Source: Gonatopus flavifemur | Taxonomy: Eukaryota; Arthropoda; Insecta; Hymenoptera; Dryinidae | NCBI GenBank assembly: GCA_018340375.1 | Contig: JAFFJZ010000002.1 | Span: 12,976,001-13,040,000, forward strand | Length of the DNA: 64,000 nt | Direction of reading: 5' to 3' | In this document: one piece after another, positions 1-11,868 of the stretch | Position numbering within the stretch: position 1 is the first letter of the stretch | Layout: each line of letters begins with the position of its first letter | The notes under the pieces: generated by a model | Databases searched by the model: none | Seen by the model: only the letters and a program-made list of their open reading frames with translations | Told to the model about the DNA's origin: nothing | Program-made: the position numbers and the translations under genes

Positions 1-1227
1 GTATTTTTGTTCGAGTACAACAAATTTCTTTGTAGGTGGTAGTCACAATTTTTTGGAGGGAAATTCGACAATCATTTTCTAAAGTATATGTTCGAATAAT
101 TTACGAGAAAAATTCCAAATTCTTTTCATGTTTCATAACGTTGTTGCACTCATAAACTTCCCGTGCGAAAAAGCTTTAATTTGGAATTGTCATAACTTTC
201 AAACGACATACTTCAACATTCTCAATTGCAACTTTCATATCTTTGAATGCAGAACCGCATATTTCTTTGAAAATATCCAGTTTGAAAGCTTTTTTAGTAC
301 AGAAAACAACTCGTAACAACGTCGTTATTTTACCTTACACGCAAAAAACAAAAACCAATGATGTCTGAAATAACACAATCTCATAGTAATTTTTTTCCAT
401 TGAAATTGATCAAATATCAACAAAATGACTGTAACAAATAGCCCTATTCGATATTGTATGTTATTTTTCTGATATTCTGTCATAACTCCTTCTTCTTCGT
501 GCAGCCAATAGTGAATTGTATACTTCCGAATAAAATGTGATGATTATATGGATAATATCGACTGAAAGATATTTCAACATCTGTAGACCATTCGTTAGAC
601 AAATGTGAAGACTCAAGCAAGGTACCGATGTTACGTAAAACTCTTTAGTATTTTTTCTCCCCAACGCATCGACATTTTTCATGTCTTACACAAAAAGGGG
701 AAAATGAAACGAAAAAAAGTATATGAAAAGGATGTACATTGAATTTATAATTTTGTTATAATTAATCTTTTCTTTCTGATTCACTCTGTTGCATTAGATT
801 CCACGAATCACGTCAATGAAGGAACACTGTTGAAGACATCCAGAATAAAAAATCCATTTCTGGAATTAATGAGACAAATAATCAAAGTCGAACTAAATGG
901 GAATTCTCTTTTAATTGGATAGATTGAACTTTACAAAAGTTAATTGAAGAAATGAATGTAAGAAAAAGGTGATTCGGAATGAAATCAAAGACTCGACGAA
1001 GTTTTGATGAAGATTGATAAAAATCTGAAGAATTTCTATTTCTAGAATAAAGAAAAACTCCTGAATATTTCAAAATTTCATAACTGAAATTAAGGAAACT
1101 GTACAAAATGATATTATCGAAGATTGGAAAACATTTTCAAAGATTTATCTTGGAGGTATGCGACAACTTGAGGCATAATCATTTCTCATTTGATGATTTC
1201 TTCGTATGTAAAATTTGGGAATTCATA
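1..1227. other. AT-rich non-coding DNA, nothing recognised
   Basis: I see no coding exon, RNA gene or clear repeat boundary in this stretch. Short ORFs on both strands are interrupted, have AT-driven composition and no recognisable domain. Confidence 0.5.
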
Positions 1228-1465
1228 CACACGGAGAAAATTTTGTAGTAAAAATTGATATTTTTATATCGTAGCAGTGGGATATACTTTATCGTGGTGG
1301 AAAGCACCCCATGAGTATGCGACAAATTACCACAACTCTTCTCGAAGTCAATATGCGGAATAACAAGAAAATACAAAGTTGTAGTTCCTATCGTCATAAT
1401 CGAGTATATCCCACGGATACTATACTGTGTCTAATAATCTTTGATATAAACTTTTCTCTGTGCGG
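1228..1465. mobile_element. Degenerate foldback MITE (CACGGAGAAAA family)
   Basis: The left end carries CACACGGAGAAAATTTT and the right end TTTTCTCTGTGCGG. Inside, GTGGGATATACT near 1268 is answered by AGTATATCCCAC near 1402. The arms are diverged, so this is an old, non-autonomous inverted-repeat element. The same terminal motif recurs at 3076, 10143, 30720, 40042 and 45307. No target duplication is convincing. Confidence 0.55.
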
Positions 1466-1880
1466 ATACGCCAAACTGTTTCAAACTTGGTAAAGAATTT
1501 CATAAAACTTTTCAACTGAGTAATACATCTGAACTGACCGCATGATGTACACGAGGGTTGCCTGATTTAGACTGATGTCTTAATTTGATCACGTTCACAT
1601 GTTCGCAAGTCGTAGACCCATTCGGAATTCGAGCACGGTATTGGAATGCTATATCTTTCAAGAGTGATCTACAAGACACAAAATAATTTATTCCTATTTT
1701 GCTTATAATGACAATTTCATTTAGCGTTGCCAGATCGTACATTTTAATTTTCAATGATTTGTCATGCTATTCAATGGTACCGAATGATTCGGTGATTCCG
1801 TTGGAACTCGTAACTTTCTGGCAACACTGATCTCATTAATTTGCAATGTACATAAAATTCATGAGAAATACGAAAGAGTA

Positions 1881-2243
1881 CCCAGGTAGAAATATCCTAT
1901 CAAATCCTATTACGAATGGTGAAATTTCTGATTAAATATCGTTGAATTCGATTGAAAATTATTCATATTTTCCCATTCGTCAATGGAATTTTATGCACTA
2001 AAAGAATTTTATTATAAAGATTACCGTGAATTTCAGTAGTCAAAGGACAAGTGAAAATTCTTCAAAAAAAATTACTGTGCAGCTTGTGAAAATGAGCGAA
2101 TTTCTAAACAGTTGAAAGTGATATTTTCCACAAGTTTTACAGGATTCACAGTAATATTTTGAAAAATTTCTACTTGTCCCTCGATCACTGAAATTTCAAG
2201 GTAATTTTTCAAATTAAATTTTTCCAGGATAGACATTTCTGGG
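1881..2243. repeat. Imperfect palindrome, MITE-like
   Basis: The start CCCAGGTAGAAATATCCTAT pairs with the end GGATAGACATTTCTGGG. Inner arms also pair: GACAAGTGAAAATTCTTCAA near 2048 with TTGAAAAATTTCTACTTGTC near 2159, around a centre at about 2110. The element is non-coding; the short minus-strand ORF across it reads through the palindrome. Confidence 0.45.
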
Positions 2244-2277
2244 AGTGTTTTTTTTTTAATCACGTACATGAATTCAG

Positions 2278-2378
2278 GTTCATACACATTTTACACGACA
2301 TTTGATGTGCAAAAACATAAAACGTTTATAGATTATGTTATAGTTTGCAATGAATTTCATGTAAAATGTGTATGAAAC
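2278..2378. repeat. Short inverted repeat (about 100 bp)
   Basis: GTTCATACACATTTTAC at 2278 is mirrored by GTAAAATGTGTATGAAAC ending at 2378. It abuts the previous palindrome and may be a separate small MITE or a piece of it. Confidence 0.45.
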
Positions 2379-2465
2379 TTCCAGCAAAAACATTGAATTT
2401 AATGCAGAAATTTCTAACAGCCTATGTTTCTGAAATTTAGACTTCTCATATGAAGAAACGTATGA

Positions 2466-2620
2466 TAGCAGAAACGCTCTAGTGATTTACAGGATTTGTA
2501 ACGCTGCTCTATAGCAAAATTTGAGATAAAATCGATTGAACCAATTTGGAACCAGTATATGTCGAGTTTTTCTCTGGTTCAGCATTATACACCTCGTAAA
2601 TTACTATAGAGCATTTCTAC
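2466..2620. repeat. Imperfect inverted repeat, MITE-like
   Basis: AGCAGAAACGCTCTAGTGAT at the left pairs imperfectly with ATTACTATAGAGCATTTCTA at the right. A CTCTATAG motif also occurs inside. It is non-coding and boundaries are approximate. Confidence 0.4.
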
Positions 2621-2639
2621 CAGGGTTTGAATTCACTCC

Positions 2640-3072
2640 TGTTATTCTCTCAAACCATCGCCACCTACGGGGGCCGTCACCTTCAAGTAGAATTCTGATG
2701 TAGAATCAGTGAAAAAACGACATGCAGGAGACGGAGGAATATGCGTATGAAAACCAATGCCGGAGGACATCTCTCCATCACCCTCACGTCGCTTCCTCAT
2801 TGAGCAATCGTTCTTACACCGATCTGTCTCATCCCCCATTCTTCATTAGGAGTCTATATGGAGGTGAGGTACCCCTATCGGTGGTGTTGCCATGTCAGTT
2901 ACACATATCTCCAGACTCAATCCCGCAAAACACTTCATATAACAATTTTCTAACTCTGCCAGCTAGGAATGTGACTCTTTGGCATCTCAGGACCTACCTT
3001 GGACCAAGTTGTCGCGATCCAGCCCAAGTTAGAGCCTTTGATGGTCCAATTCGGAAAAAGAGCAATTTCTAG
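2640..3072. other. GC-richer segment with a 116-codon open frame, function unknown
   Basis: This stretch is visibly less AT-rich than its surroundings and holds a plus-strand frame of 116 codons (2722-3072) and an overlapping minus-strand frame. Neither has a domain, signal peptide or splice sites I can recognise. It could be an eroded transposon fragment or a remnant exon. I do not call a gene. Confidence 0.3.
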
Positions 3073-3075
3073 CTG

Positions 3076-3261
3076 CACGGAGGGAAATTTAGAGTTAAAT
3101 TCACTAGGATACTTTGTAACCGAGGAACAGATTGAACCTATATTGAAATTTATTATGACGAGACAATAGAAGTCTAATCTACAATATTTTACAGTGAATT
3201 CTATTAGAAAGTCAGTCTGTTTCTCCCCCATAATAAATTCAACTATAAATTTCTCTGCGTG
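3076..3261. mobile_element. MITE, CACGGAG family
   Basis: The left end CACGGAGGGAAATTTAGAGT pairs with the right end TATAAATTTCTCTGCGTG. The element is 186 bp, non-coding, and related by its ends to the elements at 40042 and 45307. Confidence 0.6.
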
Positions 3262-3652
3262 TGGATTATTATGGCTGACGATAGATAGAATGAAGGTTTG
3301 TGCAATACCCATTGACATTGGTTGTAAATATATATCAATGTGGAAAGTGAATAACTCAAATCTTGCTGTAACATGTCTGCTTCATCGTTCCTCCAATATT
3401 TTTTGAAAGGAAAGTTGGCGGAAAGTTGTTCTCAATATTTGGTCACTGCAAATCACGGTGAATTCGAAAATTGAGGTTGCAACATCTCCATACAATCTTG
3501 GAATTCGAAAAATCTTTTACTCTATGTACTGAAAACAGTATTTTTGAGATGTTTTGATCCTCTTCCATAAACCCCCAGATTTGGAATTACATACAAAGAC
3601 CTCGAGAGAAGCATTTCATTTTTTTAGGTCCTACAGGGAGAAAACTGGTATA

Positions 3653-4189
3653 GTAAAATATGGACGGACCAAACATTTATTTACTACAATCAAAATCACG
3701 TAGTTATTCTAATTGAACGTATCGTTAATTCAACTATCCATGGGGAAGGGGGAATACGGGCCAATACTGGCAAATCCAAAGCTACCAAAACTATCAAAAC
3801 TGGCAAGAAGTCGGGATGGTTACATCATTTTACATAAGGGCCTGTATAACATTGCCAACCGTGGCAGTACTGTTCATTCGTATGCGCCAACTATGTTAGA
3901 ATTCTGGCATTCCAACTTCACCCAAAAAGTATCGATTGAATACTGGTCCAAGACTGTCTGTCCACTCAAATCGATATCGTTTGAAACTCGTCCAATAGGT
4001 TGTATGAATTGAAAAATAATGATGACCCTGGATAGAAACAATTGTTCCGACCAGAGGTTGGCAAATATAACCTTGCCAGTAACGGGCCATTTGTCGACCT
4101 CGGCAATTTCCACATGGGTAGGCGTATTGTAATTTCGATTGAGTCGTTCAACTATTTTGATTGTGCAGTTTGGTCTGTCCATATTTCAC
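3653..4189. mobile_element. Candidate TA-flanked MITE, 537 bp
   Basis: Terminal inverted repeats of about 22 bp with two mismatches: GTAAAATATGGACGGACC on the left against GGTCTGTCCATATTTCAC on the right. Both ends are flanked by TA (3651-3652 and 4190-4191), as Tc1/mariner-type elements leave. Inner arms also pair around GGGCCAATACTGGCA. Three overlapping minus-strand ORFs and one plus-strand ORF of about 100 codons lie inside. They follow the palindrome and match no transposase that I recognise. Confidence 0.55.
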
Positions 4190-4269
4190 TATTCGCTTAG
4201 TGATTATCACTATTCTTTCTATTTTTCTCCGTGTATTATAATTTTTCATTGTGACCATGAATTTTAAAT

Positions 4270-4490
4270 GATACTCGGTAAAAAATTTCGTGTTAGAAAC
4301 AGTGCACACAAAATTCATGTTAAAAATTAACAGAGTTGATCGTCAAATTCACAGATTTTCAATGTAAATTTGTAACACTTTTGTGTTGATTTCTCACCTT
4401 CGTGTCAATATTTAACACAAATTTTGAATGAACCGTTTGGGACATGCAAATGTGTTGAAAATACACAAAATTTTCTACAATGTACCATCA
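4270..4490. mobile_element. Degenerate MITE, ACACAAAATTTT family
   Basis: It contains AACACAAATTTTGAATGAAC and ends in ACACAAAATTTTCTACA. Order and spacing match the better preserved copies at 45855-46041 and 50092-50300. Boundaries are approximate. Confidence 0.5.
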
Positions 4491-6798
4491 AATTATTTAT
4501 TCATTAACTTGTTTTTTCGAACAAAATAATCCAATGATAATCCAATACTTTTTTTCCCATAAATGAAACTTATTATGAATATTATATTGGATTCCAATTT
4601 TTTTCAATAACGATATGCCAGAGTTGGATATACGAAGAATATGAGAAAACAATACGACAATAAATTTAAAAACTATAAAAACAATATCGAAACATTGAGA
4701 AAAAATGTTGAAACTTACAATGAAACGAAAAGTTTTATCGTTATTCTTCGAGGATCGATATATTGTTCTCATCACAAGTTAGAAGAAGAAGTGCGATGAT
4801 TCTCGGATGGATTGCGAAGTTTCTAATCGAAAAACTTTGCGTTACAAAATTCAATGAACAATCTGAGTCTACTTCACGTTCGGAGGAGTAATTACGAATC
4901 TTTAAAATCACTCAATGAATTGTCACTTGCTTTGATTATTTGACAAGGAGGTTATACTGGTTCTTTGATTCTAGTTTGGAACTCTACACCGGAATTCAAC
5001 TTCCAAATTAGCTTCAACTACATATTGTGCAAGTTTGAATGATGAGGGATTTTTTTCAACCGCTAGATTCAACCATTTATGATACAAGGATTTCCTCCCC
5101 AAGATAGGAAAACAGTAGCGGATAGCAAAACATGTGACACCTGCATGTCGCCCAAACGCTAAGAACCGCTGTTTGTCAATCTTGAGGAGTTTGGTCACCG
5201 AAAGTAGGAAAACAAACACGCCAATTTGTCGGAAGCACTATCTATGATATTTTTAGAAAGCTGATCCTTCCAATTTTCTTCGAGCGTACCAAAAATGGGT
5301 AGGGTGAGAGCTGAAATGTTGACTGTTGAGTTATCAACATAAATTTGTACTTTGAAATGTCTTGCTCGCTACTTAAAATCAGTTTCTAAATTGCAAACCT
5401 GCATGAATAAATGACGGGAAGACTGGCTTGCACAGGCTACGTGACATTGCACGTGAATAACGCGTAACTGATTCAGAACTTCATAAGTGTTCATGTCGAG
5501 ATACTTGAGAAGAAAGAAGAGCAAATACAGGAATATAAGTGAGAAAAAGAGGAAAATGAGTTTCATTACAAACGTAATTGTGTAGTTGAAATGAAGGTGC
5601 CGATGATAAAGAAAAAGATTGCATTTAATAGTCCGAGGATATGCGAAAATAACAACGTAGAGAGATAGAAACTACTCGATTACCTACCTAAACGCAGCGA
5701 TACGGTGTATCGATTCGAAGTGCTGGAAGTGTTTAGGAAGAGAGGGAATAATTGAAGATGAAGAAATCCCGAATCGATTGTGAGACTTGAATTCTAAGAT
5801 GTAAAGATAAAATCGAGGACATACAGATCGTGGAATGGTGGAAGAGGAAAATAACAAAAACGGAAATCAAATAGAATCAACAAACGAAGATCTCATGTCA
5901 CATATCGTAAAGAATTATGAATTCGGATAATGTAACAGAATATATATTTAAAACGTGAAGAACAAATATAATAAACAATGTGAATACTTAATGCTGTCAA
6001 CGTGCAAAGTGAGTGAAGGATGTTACATTCTAGACGGAAAAAAAGTACACGTATGAAACAGAGAAATAACGTTTTGTCAACGGATACGTATACAAATACA
6101 GAATTACGTCAGAGAATGTGACGTCAGTTGATATTGATGATAGATGTAACGTGTGTTGGTATTATTGGAATCAAAAAGATTATTCTTTCTCGAGTAAATG
6201 CCTATCAACATCAATTCATTCCCGTGTAACGGGAGGAAGATGGATTGCGGTAATTTTTAATTCAATAAATGTCACTTTAGATATTTCCCTTTGGGTTAAC
6301 GCAGGTTTATCATTTGAAATCCTGTATGTCTTTTACTGGAAGAAATAATTAAATTTCACATCATATGAGATTTCAATGGAACTCAAATGATATGTGAGGC
6401 CAAAACATATGTCGAAAACAATTCAAATTTCATCATGTTTGAGTACAGAATTTGTATGCGAGTTTCATATATTTTATATACATTTTAAATATATATAATT
6501 ACATAATTATACAGTACAGACGAGTATATCAAATCACTCATCCAAGTATTCAAACGGATCGTATATTTTGAAATTCCAAAACCAGTCATTACAAATCCTC
6601 CTCTAATTAAAGTTTGCAATTGAAACGTATGTACGGGTTTCATTAGGTATTTGAATTCAACATTGTTCCTCTTCCGTTGCTTTTAACTATCAACAATTTC
6701 ACATGATGAATAATTAAATAAAACTAAGTGTCTTCATCAATACCATCTGTTGTATCATCATTATTTCATCAAGTTCGAATCTTCTCCAGATGTAATGA

Positions 6799-6820
6799 AT
6801 ATATATATATATATATATAT
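6799..6820. repeat. AT dinucleotide microsatellite
   Basis: Eleven uninterrupted AT units. Confidence 0.9.
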
Positions 6821-7707
6821 TCACGATATGATTTGGCCTCGTTGTTATATTTTTAGATTCAACTATAAGAAAGATGGGAGAAACAAAAAAGAACAAGCTG
6901 AAAGAAAAGTGTGAGAATGCACATACTGGTTTCTGGCATGCATTCCATCGTAAATGCACAGGCAAAACTTTTGAATTTATCGAATACCGTCGTTCGGAAG
7001 ACTATCGAATTCCTACGACGCTTATCGTTGTGCTTATGGGATCATTTTCACACTTATCACGGTTATATATTTCTTCTCGTAACACCGAGATATTATAATT
7101 TATGGAAAATATTATATCTCAAGATTATAAGATTGTTGAATATTTAGGAAAAACATATCGAAATGTCGAAAGGAAACCTCATTAAATTCGATTGTTGTGC
7201 AAAACAATGAAGAGTAAAATCGAAAGAAAAAATGGAGACCGCTGAATACACGCTGTAGGGGAATTTAATAAGAAAGAAAAGATGATTGAAAACGTCATCG
7301 ACGCGAGTCTCGGTGGCTCAAACAAAACGTTCCCAAGTATAAAGAGAGAAACGGAGAGGAGAGACGAATAAGCCAACGAGGAAGCTAAATCATTATGTTG
7401 TGTTAACGTAACATCGCACTAACGGGAAATGGGTTAAGGACGTTAAGGTCGACCCTCAGTTTTGTGTAATAGAGGGATAAAAGAGGAAGAGGGAAAGAAA
7501 GAGGCAGAGAGTTGAGAGGGAAACGAGATAAAGAGTGAGAGTGGATTAATTTCGTTTCACAATTAGCTCTAAACCATCTCGTAAATCACGTCCAGAGTTC
7601 ATTGGAATTATATTTTGAACTGATTTGGATTCTTTTGGAGTATCGTTCAAAGTATAATTTGTAATACGATCTACTTGGATTGATATATGAAAACACAGAA
7701 CTAACAA

Positions 7708-7716
7708 AAATATAAG
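7708..7716. repeat. Left 9-bp target site duplication
   Basis: AAATATAAG abuts the left terminus and is repeated exactly at 10108-10116. Confidence 0.85.
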
Positions 7717-8633
7717 AGGTCCATGATGAACCTGAACTCGCTACAAGCGATTTTGAGGAAGGATTTTGATTATTGGATAATTTAGGGCTAATTGAGTGCC
7801 GAATTAAAGAATCTTGAGGTCCACTGGGAACGCTAGAAACTGCGGCGGTTCCGCCACAAAGTAGGATGAAATCTTCTCAAAAAATGTGACATGTTTAGAA
7901 TTTAAAGCTAATTGAGATCTCTAAGAATCCCATATGAGGATTTTTGAAAAACCGCCCCGGATCGTCGAAGGGATGAATGAAAGAGCAATGAAATTGAACC
8001 TAGTAGATCATATCTAGACAGATACAACGAGAAAGAAGAATGTTACACACGTACGAAGATATGTTAAGCTGGAACCATCACAAGGGAAAATCGAGGTTTT
8101 TCGGCAAAAATATAATATGAGAATTGAGAGCTAATTTAGAGCTCTAAGGATCCTAAATGAATATTCGCGAAACACCAACCTGTGGATGTTATATTGAGAT
8201 AAACTTGAGGAATGATGGGAGAAGCAACAGAATGATTTTGGGATGAGATAGAATTCAATATTCTAGGCAGTGGAGAGCGGAATCGACCTGCAAAAACCTT
8301 GTCGAAGCTACTACGGTGGTAGAGGAAGATTTTCTAAGCAAGAAACACTATGAGGGAAGATTACGGTGTTTCGGAAAAGATATAATATGACAATTTAGAG
8401 CTCATTCAAAGCTCTAAGAATCCCACATGAACATTCTCAAAAAACAGCAACGGACAAGCGGTCAACAGACAAGAAATTTTTTTCGAAATTCAAAATTCGC
8501 GCTCTATACAGACCTAGATAAAGTCTCAAAGAATCATCCCTGGAAATTTCAGATTTTTTTATCAATTCAGTTTCGCGTATTTTAGTGCAAGAAAATGTGC
8601 TCCGATGGTAACTCTGGTATCCTCTTAAATCTT

Positions 8634-8852
8634 CACCCAGAGAAATGGTTTACTTGAATATGAACCTACTAGAGATTTAATTGTATCCAATAAAATTTTA
8701 TTTGAAATGAATAAACATTTATTCGGAGGAAATAAATTGTTTATTTGATCCAACTAAAACTCTAATAGGTTCATATATAAATAGACATTGTAGTTGAGTT
8801 AAACAAATTTTCGTTGAATCAAATAAATCCAGGTATACCATTTTTCTGGGTG
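8634..8852. mobile_element. MITE nested in the 2.39 kb element
   Basis: CACCCAGAGAAATGGTTTAC at the left end is mirrored by GTATACCATTTTTCTGGGTG at the right end. Inner arms pair at GAACCTACTAGAG and CTCTAATAGGTTC. The element is non-coding. Confidence 0.7.
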
Positions 8853-10000
8853 TTTAGTAACAGTTTTGTGTAAAAAGTTATAACAATTGGTTGCTAGCTT
8901 CACAGTTGCCAGTTTCAGTTTCCGTCCTTATTATTATACCCATATATTGGCACACAAATTTTATAAAATATATTCATGCTTGAATTCAAAAAATATGATT
9001 CCAATTCAACGAAAAATTTGTCCATTGAACTGAAGCATTGTTTTCAATGGAAACCAGGTTCATCAGAATGAGAGAAAAAAAGTTCTTTTTTCAGTGAAAG
9101 GAATTGGGTCCCTCAGTGCACGCCAAAAATTCTCATAATATATTGAAGCGACCAAATCATGTTTATCGGTCAAATTTTCTTTTCATCATGACCGTCGAGA
9201 TCAAGACAAGACCAAGACTTGGATGTTGTACAATTTCGTGTTGTCTTGTCTTTTGTTTACCCCTAAATGTTACACGAAAAAAATTAGTGATCCAAATTTT
9301 CGTTGACTGGTAACTCACTGGATTTTAATAATTCGTTGACTCTTTTCATTACTTCGACGATCAGGAAGGAAAGTGAATTTCATTGGGGAAACAATGGACA
9401 AAGTGTCAACAAATTATTAGAACCCAGTTTACGAATTCTCTTCGAACTTGTGCTCCGTCCAAAAGTGATATACTAGTCAATGAACATTTGGATCATTATT
9501 TTCTTCGGTGTATGTTGAGATAAACGTGAAAAGAAAAGAAGAAATCACCCAAATGATTTTGAGATGAAATAGGATTCAATATTCTAAGCAGTGGGGAGAG
9601 GAATTCGAAATCCAAAATCCATATCGAAATCACTACGGGAGGTGAGAAAGATTCTAAGAAGATATGATGATTCGCTGAGCTGGAACCACCACAAGGGAAA
9701 ATCACAGTTTTTCAAAAAGAATATAATAAGAGAATTCAGAGGTAATTTGGAGCTCTAAGAATTCCACATGAACATTTTGGAAAAACTACCCCATGTATGT
9801 TATATCAAGACAAACGGACTGGAATTCCTCTCTTTCACTCATTTCAAAATCGTCCAATCAATTCCCTCTCTTCTCTCCCACGTTTTCCTCTCTCCAACGA
9901 TCCGTGGAGTTTAGAGATTCAGAATTAGCTCTGAATTTCCTTATGTCAATTTTTTATAGATGATTTCATCCCACTTTGTGGCGGTTCCACTTTCCCATGA

Positions 10001-10026
10001 ACCTGGAACCTGGAACCTCGAACCTC
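10001..10026. repeat. 7-bp minisatellite (ACCTGGA type)
   Basis: Three to four imperfect tandem units built on AACCTGG lie inside the right arm of the 2.39 kb element. Confidence 0.6.
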
Positions 10027-10107
10027 AATTGGCTCTAAATTAGCTTCAAATTATCCAATAATCACCTCCCTCAAAATCGCTTGTCGCGGGTCCAGGTTCA
10101 TGGACCT

Positions 10108-10116
10108 AAATATAAG
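10108..10116. repeat. Right 9-bp target site duplication
   Basis: AAATATAAG abuts the right terminus of the 7717-10107 element. Confidence 0.85.
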
Positions 10117-11487
10117 TTCACATGAAGAAGAGGTTGAATTGTACACGGAGAAAAATTTGTAGCAGAGATCTCCACAATAATAGCGGTTTTGGGAAACATG
10201 AGCGTTTATGAACATTTCTTCTAATTTGTGGTAATTTTTTTTTTAATTTATGGTACTATGTGTTAGATGCAAAGTTATCTTCACCAAAATAAGGTATAGA
10301 TTGCCATAATTAAAGGAAAAGTAACGCATAAATGCTTCTCAGTGTAGTCAATGAATGTACAGTGATGAATTCTGCAAAAACGTCTTTGCAATACAAGCAT
10401 ACAATTTTTTAATTCCTCAAAAATGTTGATTTTCATGAGAAACTCTACTCGATCTGAAGTGTTAATTAGTTCTCAAAAAAATTATTCAAAAACACATTGA
10501 AACATTCTCCTTTACTGACTATGTGTGATACAATGATTGTCTGTATGTTTTATTTCAGTCTGTTAATATCTCTTTGACAAATAAGTTTCAGTAAATATAC
10601 CACAAATCATCACTCACTTACTCACTCATCTCACGTGTCTTACAAAACCCTTCCAACAATAGCTAATAAAATCAAACTTGAACATTTATGTTTTGCTTTT
10701 GTAGATGTGAATCACATCATAATATTATGACTCTTGCGAGCGATATGTCCCTGTCGAATAAAATGATATACGGCAAAGTTACGCTTTTTTTTTTTAGTAT
10801 GACTGGATCACGTCTCGTGAATGCATAATATATTACACTGTGACATTTTTCTACACCAGAATTCTAAAGGAATCAAATTCAATCGGTGAGAATACCAATA
10901 ATTTTTCCTTTTATTTATTTTGCCTGTCAATCTACCCCAACTTGACCTCTGTATAGATTCACGTTCCACCATTCGATCCATTCGGTCATGAAATTATCAA
11001 ATTGTAAACATTTCAACGCATTTATTTTACCGTACCTCTATACTCTCCTCATTGGAAATTCATTCAATTTCTTTTGATTCCCTTCAGTCAGAGAAATTTC
11101 TTGCGCCATGTTGAAATTGTTTGATGAATGTCGATTATTATCTTCAATTATAGATCTCAATTTCATCGTTAATGATTCGATGAATACATTTAAAAGCTAA
11201 TTATTCCCATGTTTCGGATTCTTCATCGAATATTCAACTTTCACTCGCTTTTATATGTGCAATTTATCGAAACATTTTTCATCCATCATTGCGCTTTCGT
11301 CATCGGAGTCGGCTGTGAAAGAGAGAAGAATAGTTTCTTCATTTGCAAAATTTCCGTCTTATATTGGTAAAAGAAATAATGAGTCAATCAAGTTGGGAAA
11401 ATATTCACTCATGAAAATGTGTGTATTGATAATTTAAAATACGTACAGGAAATACAGCGAGTAAACGCCGTCAATAATCGGCTGAGG
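10117..11487. other. Non-coding region, nothing well bounded
   Basis: A CACGGAGAAAAATTTG end of the MITE family starts at 10144, with a loosely matching TTCTCAGTGTAG end near 10338. The rest is AT-rich DNA without a recognisable gene. Confidence 0.4.
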
Positions 11488-11868
11488 TATCTCTCCAAAT
11501 TCCTTGGAGTGCAAGATTCCACTCTTACAGAGTGAGTTTTCACTCCATAAAAGTGAATGTTCACTGTACCGTTAAGGAAGTTTTAACTCGCTACAAGGGG
11601 ATACCAGCGCCGGGACATTAGCCAAATTTATTCTGACATTTTATTCAAAAATGAATATCGCTCTATACAGACCAACTTTATCAATTATCTCTATAGAGAG
11701 ATATTTTGATTTTATTGCTTCATTTTTTAATAAAATGTCAGAATAAATTTAGCTAATGTCCCGGCGCTTGTATCACCTTGAAAAGTGAAACCATCGCTCC
11801 AGAAGTGTGAAAATCCTCCCTTATAAAGTGGAAACTCACTCTCCTCCAATAAATTTAGAGAGATGGTT
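11488..11868. mobile_element. Outer MITE carrying a nested MITE
   Basis: ATCTCTCCAAATTCCTTGGA at the left pairs with AATAAATTTAGAGAGAT at the right. GAGTGAGTTTTCACTC-type arms lie on both sides. The middle is interrupted by the separate palindrome at 11594-11780. Confidence 0.55.
11594..11780. mobile_element. Nested MITE with GC-rich termini
   Basis: The left arm contains GATACCAGCGCCGGGACATT and the right arm AATGTCCCGGCGCTTGTATC. Pairing continues through ATTTATTCTGACATTTTATT on both sides. Arms of about 75 bp surround a short loop holding GCTCTATACAGACC, a motif also present near 8509 and 53952. Confidence 0.8.

Larger units (their letters stand above)
4491..7716. other. Non-coding AT-rich region, nothing recognised
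   Basis: No exon, RNA gene or well-bounded transposon was found. ORFs are short and low-complexity. An AT dinucleotide run lies at 6799-6820. A purine-rich stretch at about 7450-7550 is the only other compositional feature. Confidence 0.45.
7717..10107. mobile_element. 2.39 kb long-TIR transposon with 9-bp target duplication
   Basis: The left terminus AGGTCCATGATGAACCTG and the right terminus CCAGGTTCATGGACCT are inverted copies, and similarity continues inward for several hundred bases. For example, CAAGCGATTTTGAGG near 7747 is answered by CCTCAAAATCGCTTG near 10069. The exact 9-mer AAATATAAG stands immediately outside both ends (7708-7716 and 10108-10116). Internal modules recur, such as GGAACCATCACAAGGGAAAA near 8070 and its variant near 9690. 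A separate MITE sits inside at 8634-8852. No transposase frame is present, so it is non-autonomous. Long TIRs with a 9-bp duplication fit Mutator-like or Foldback-like elements. Confidence 0.85.
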
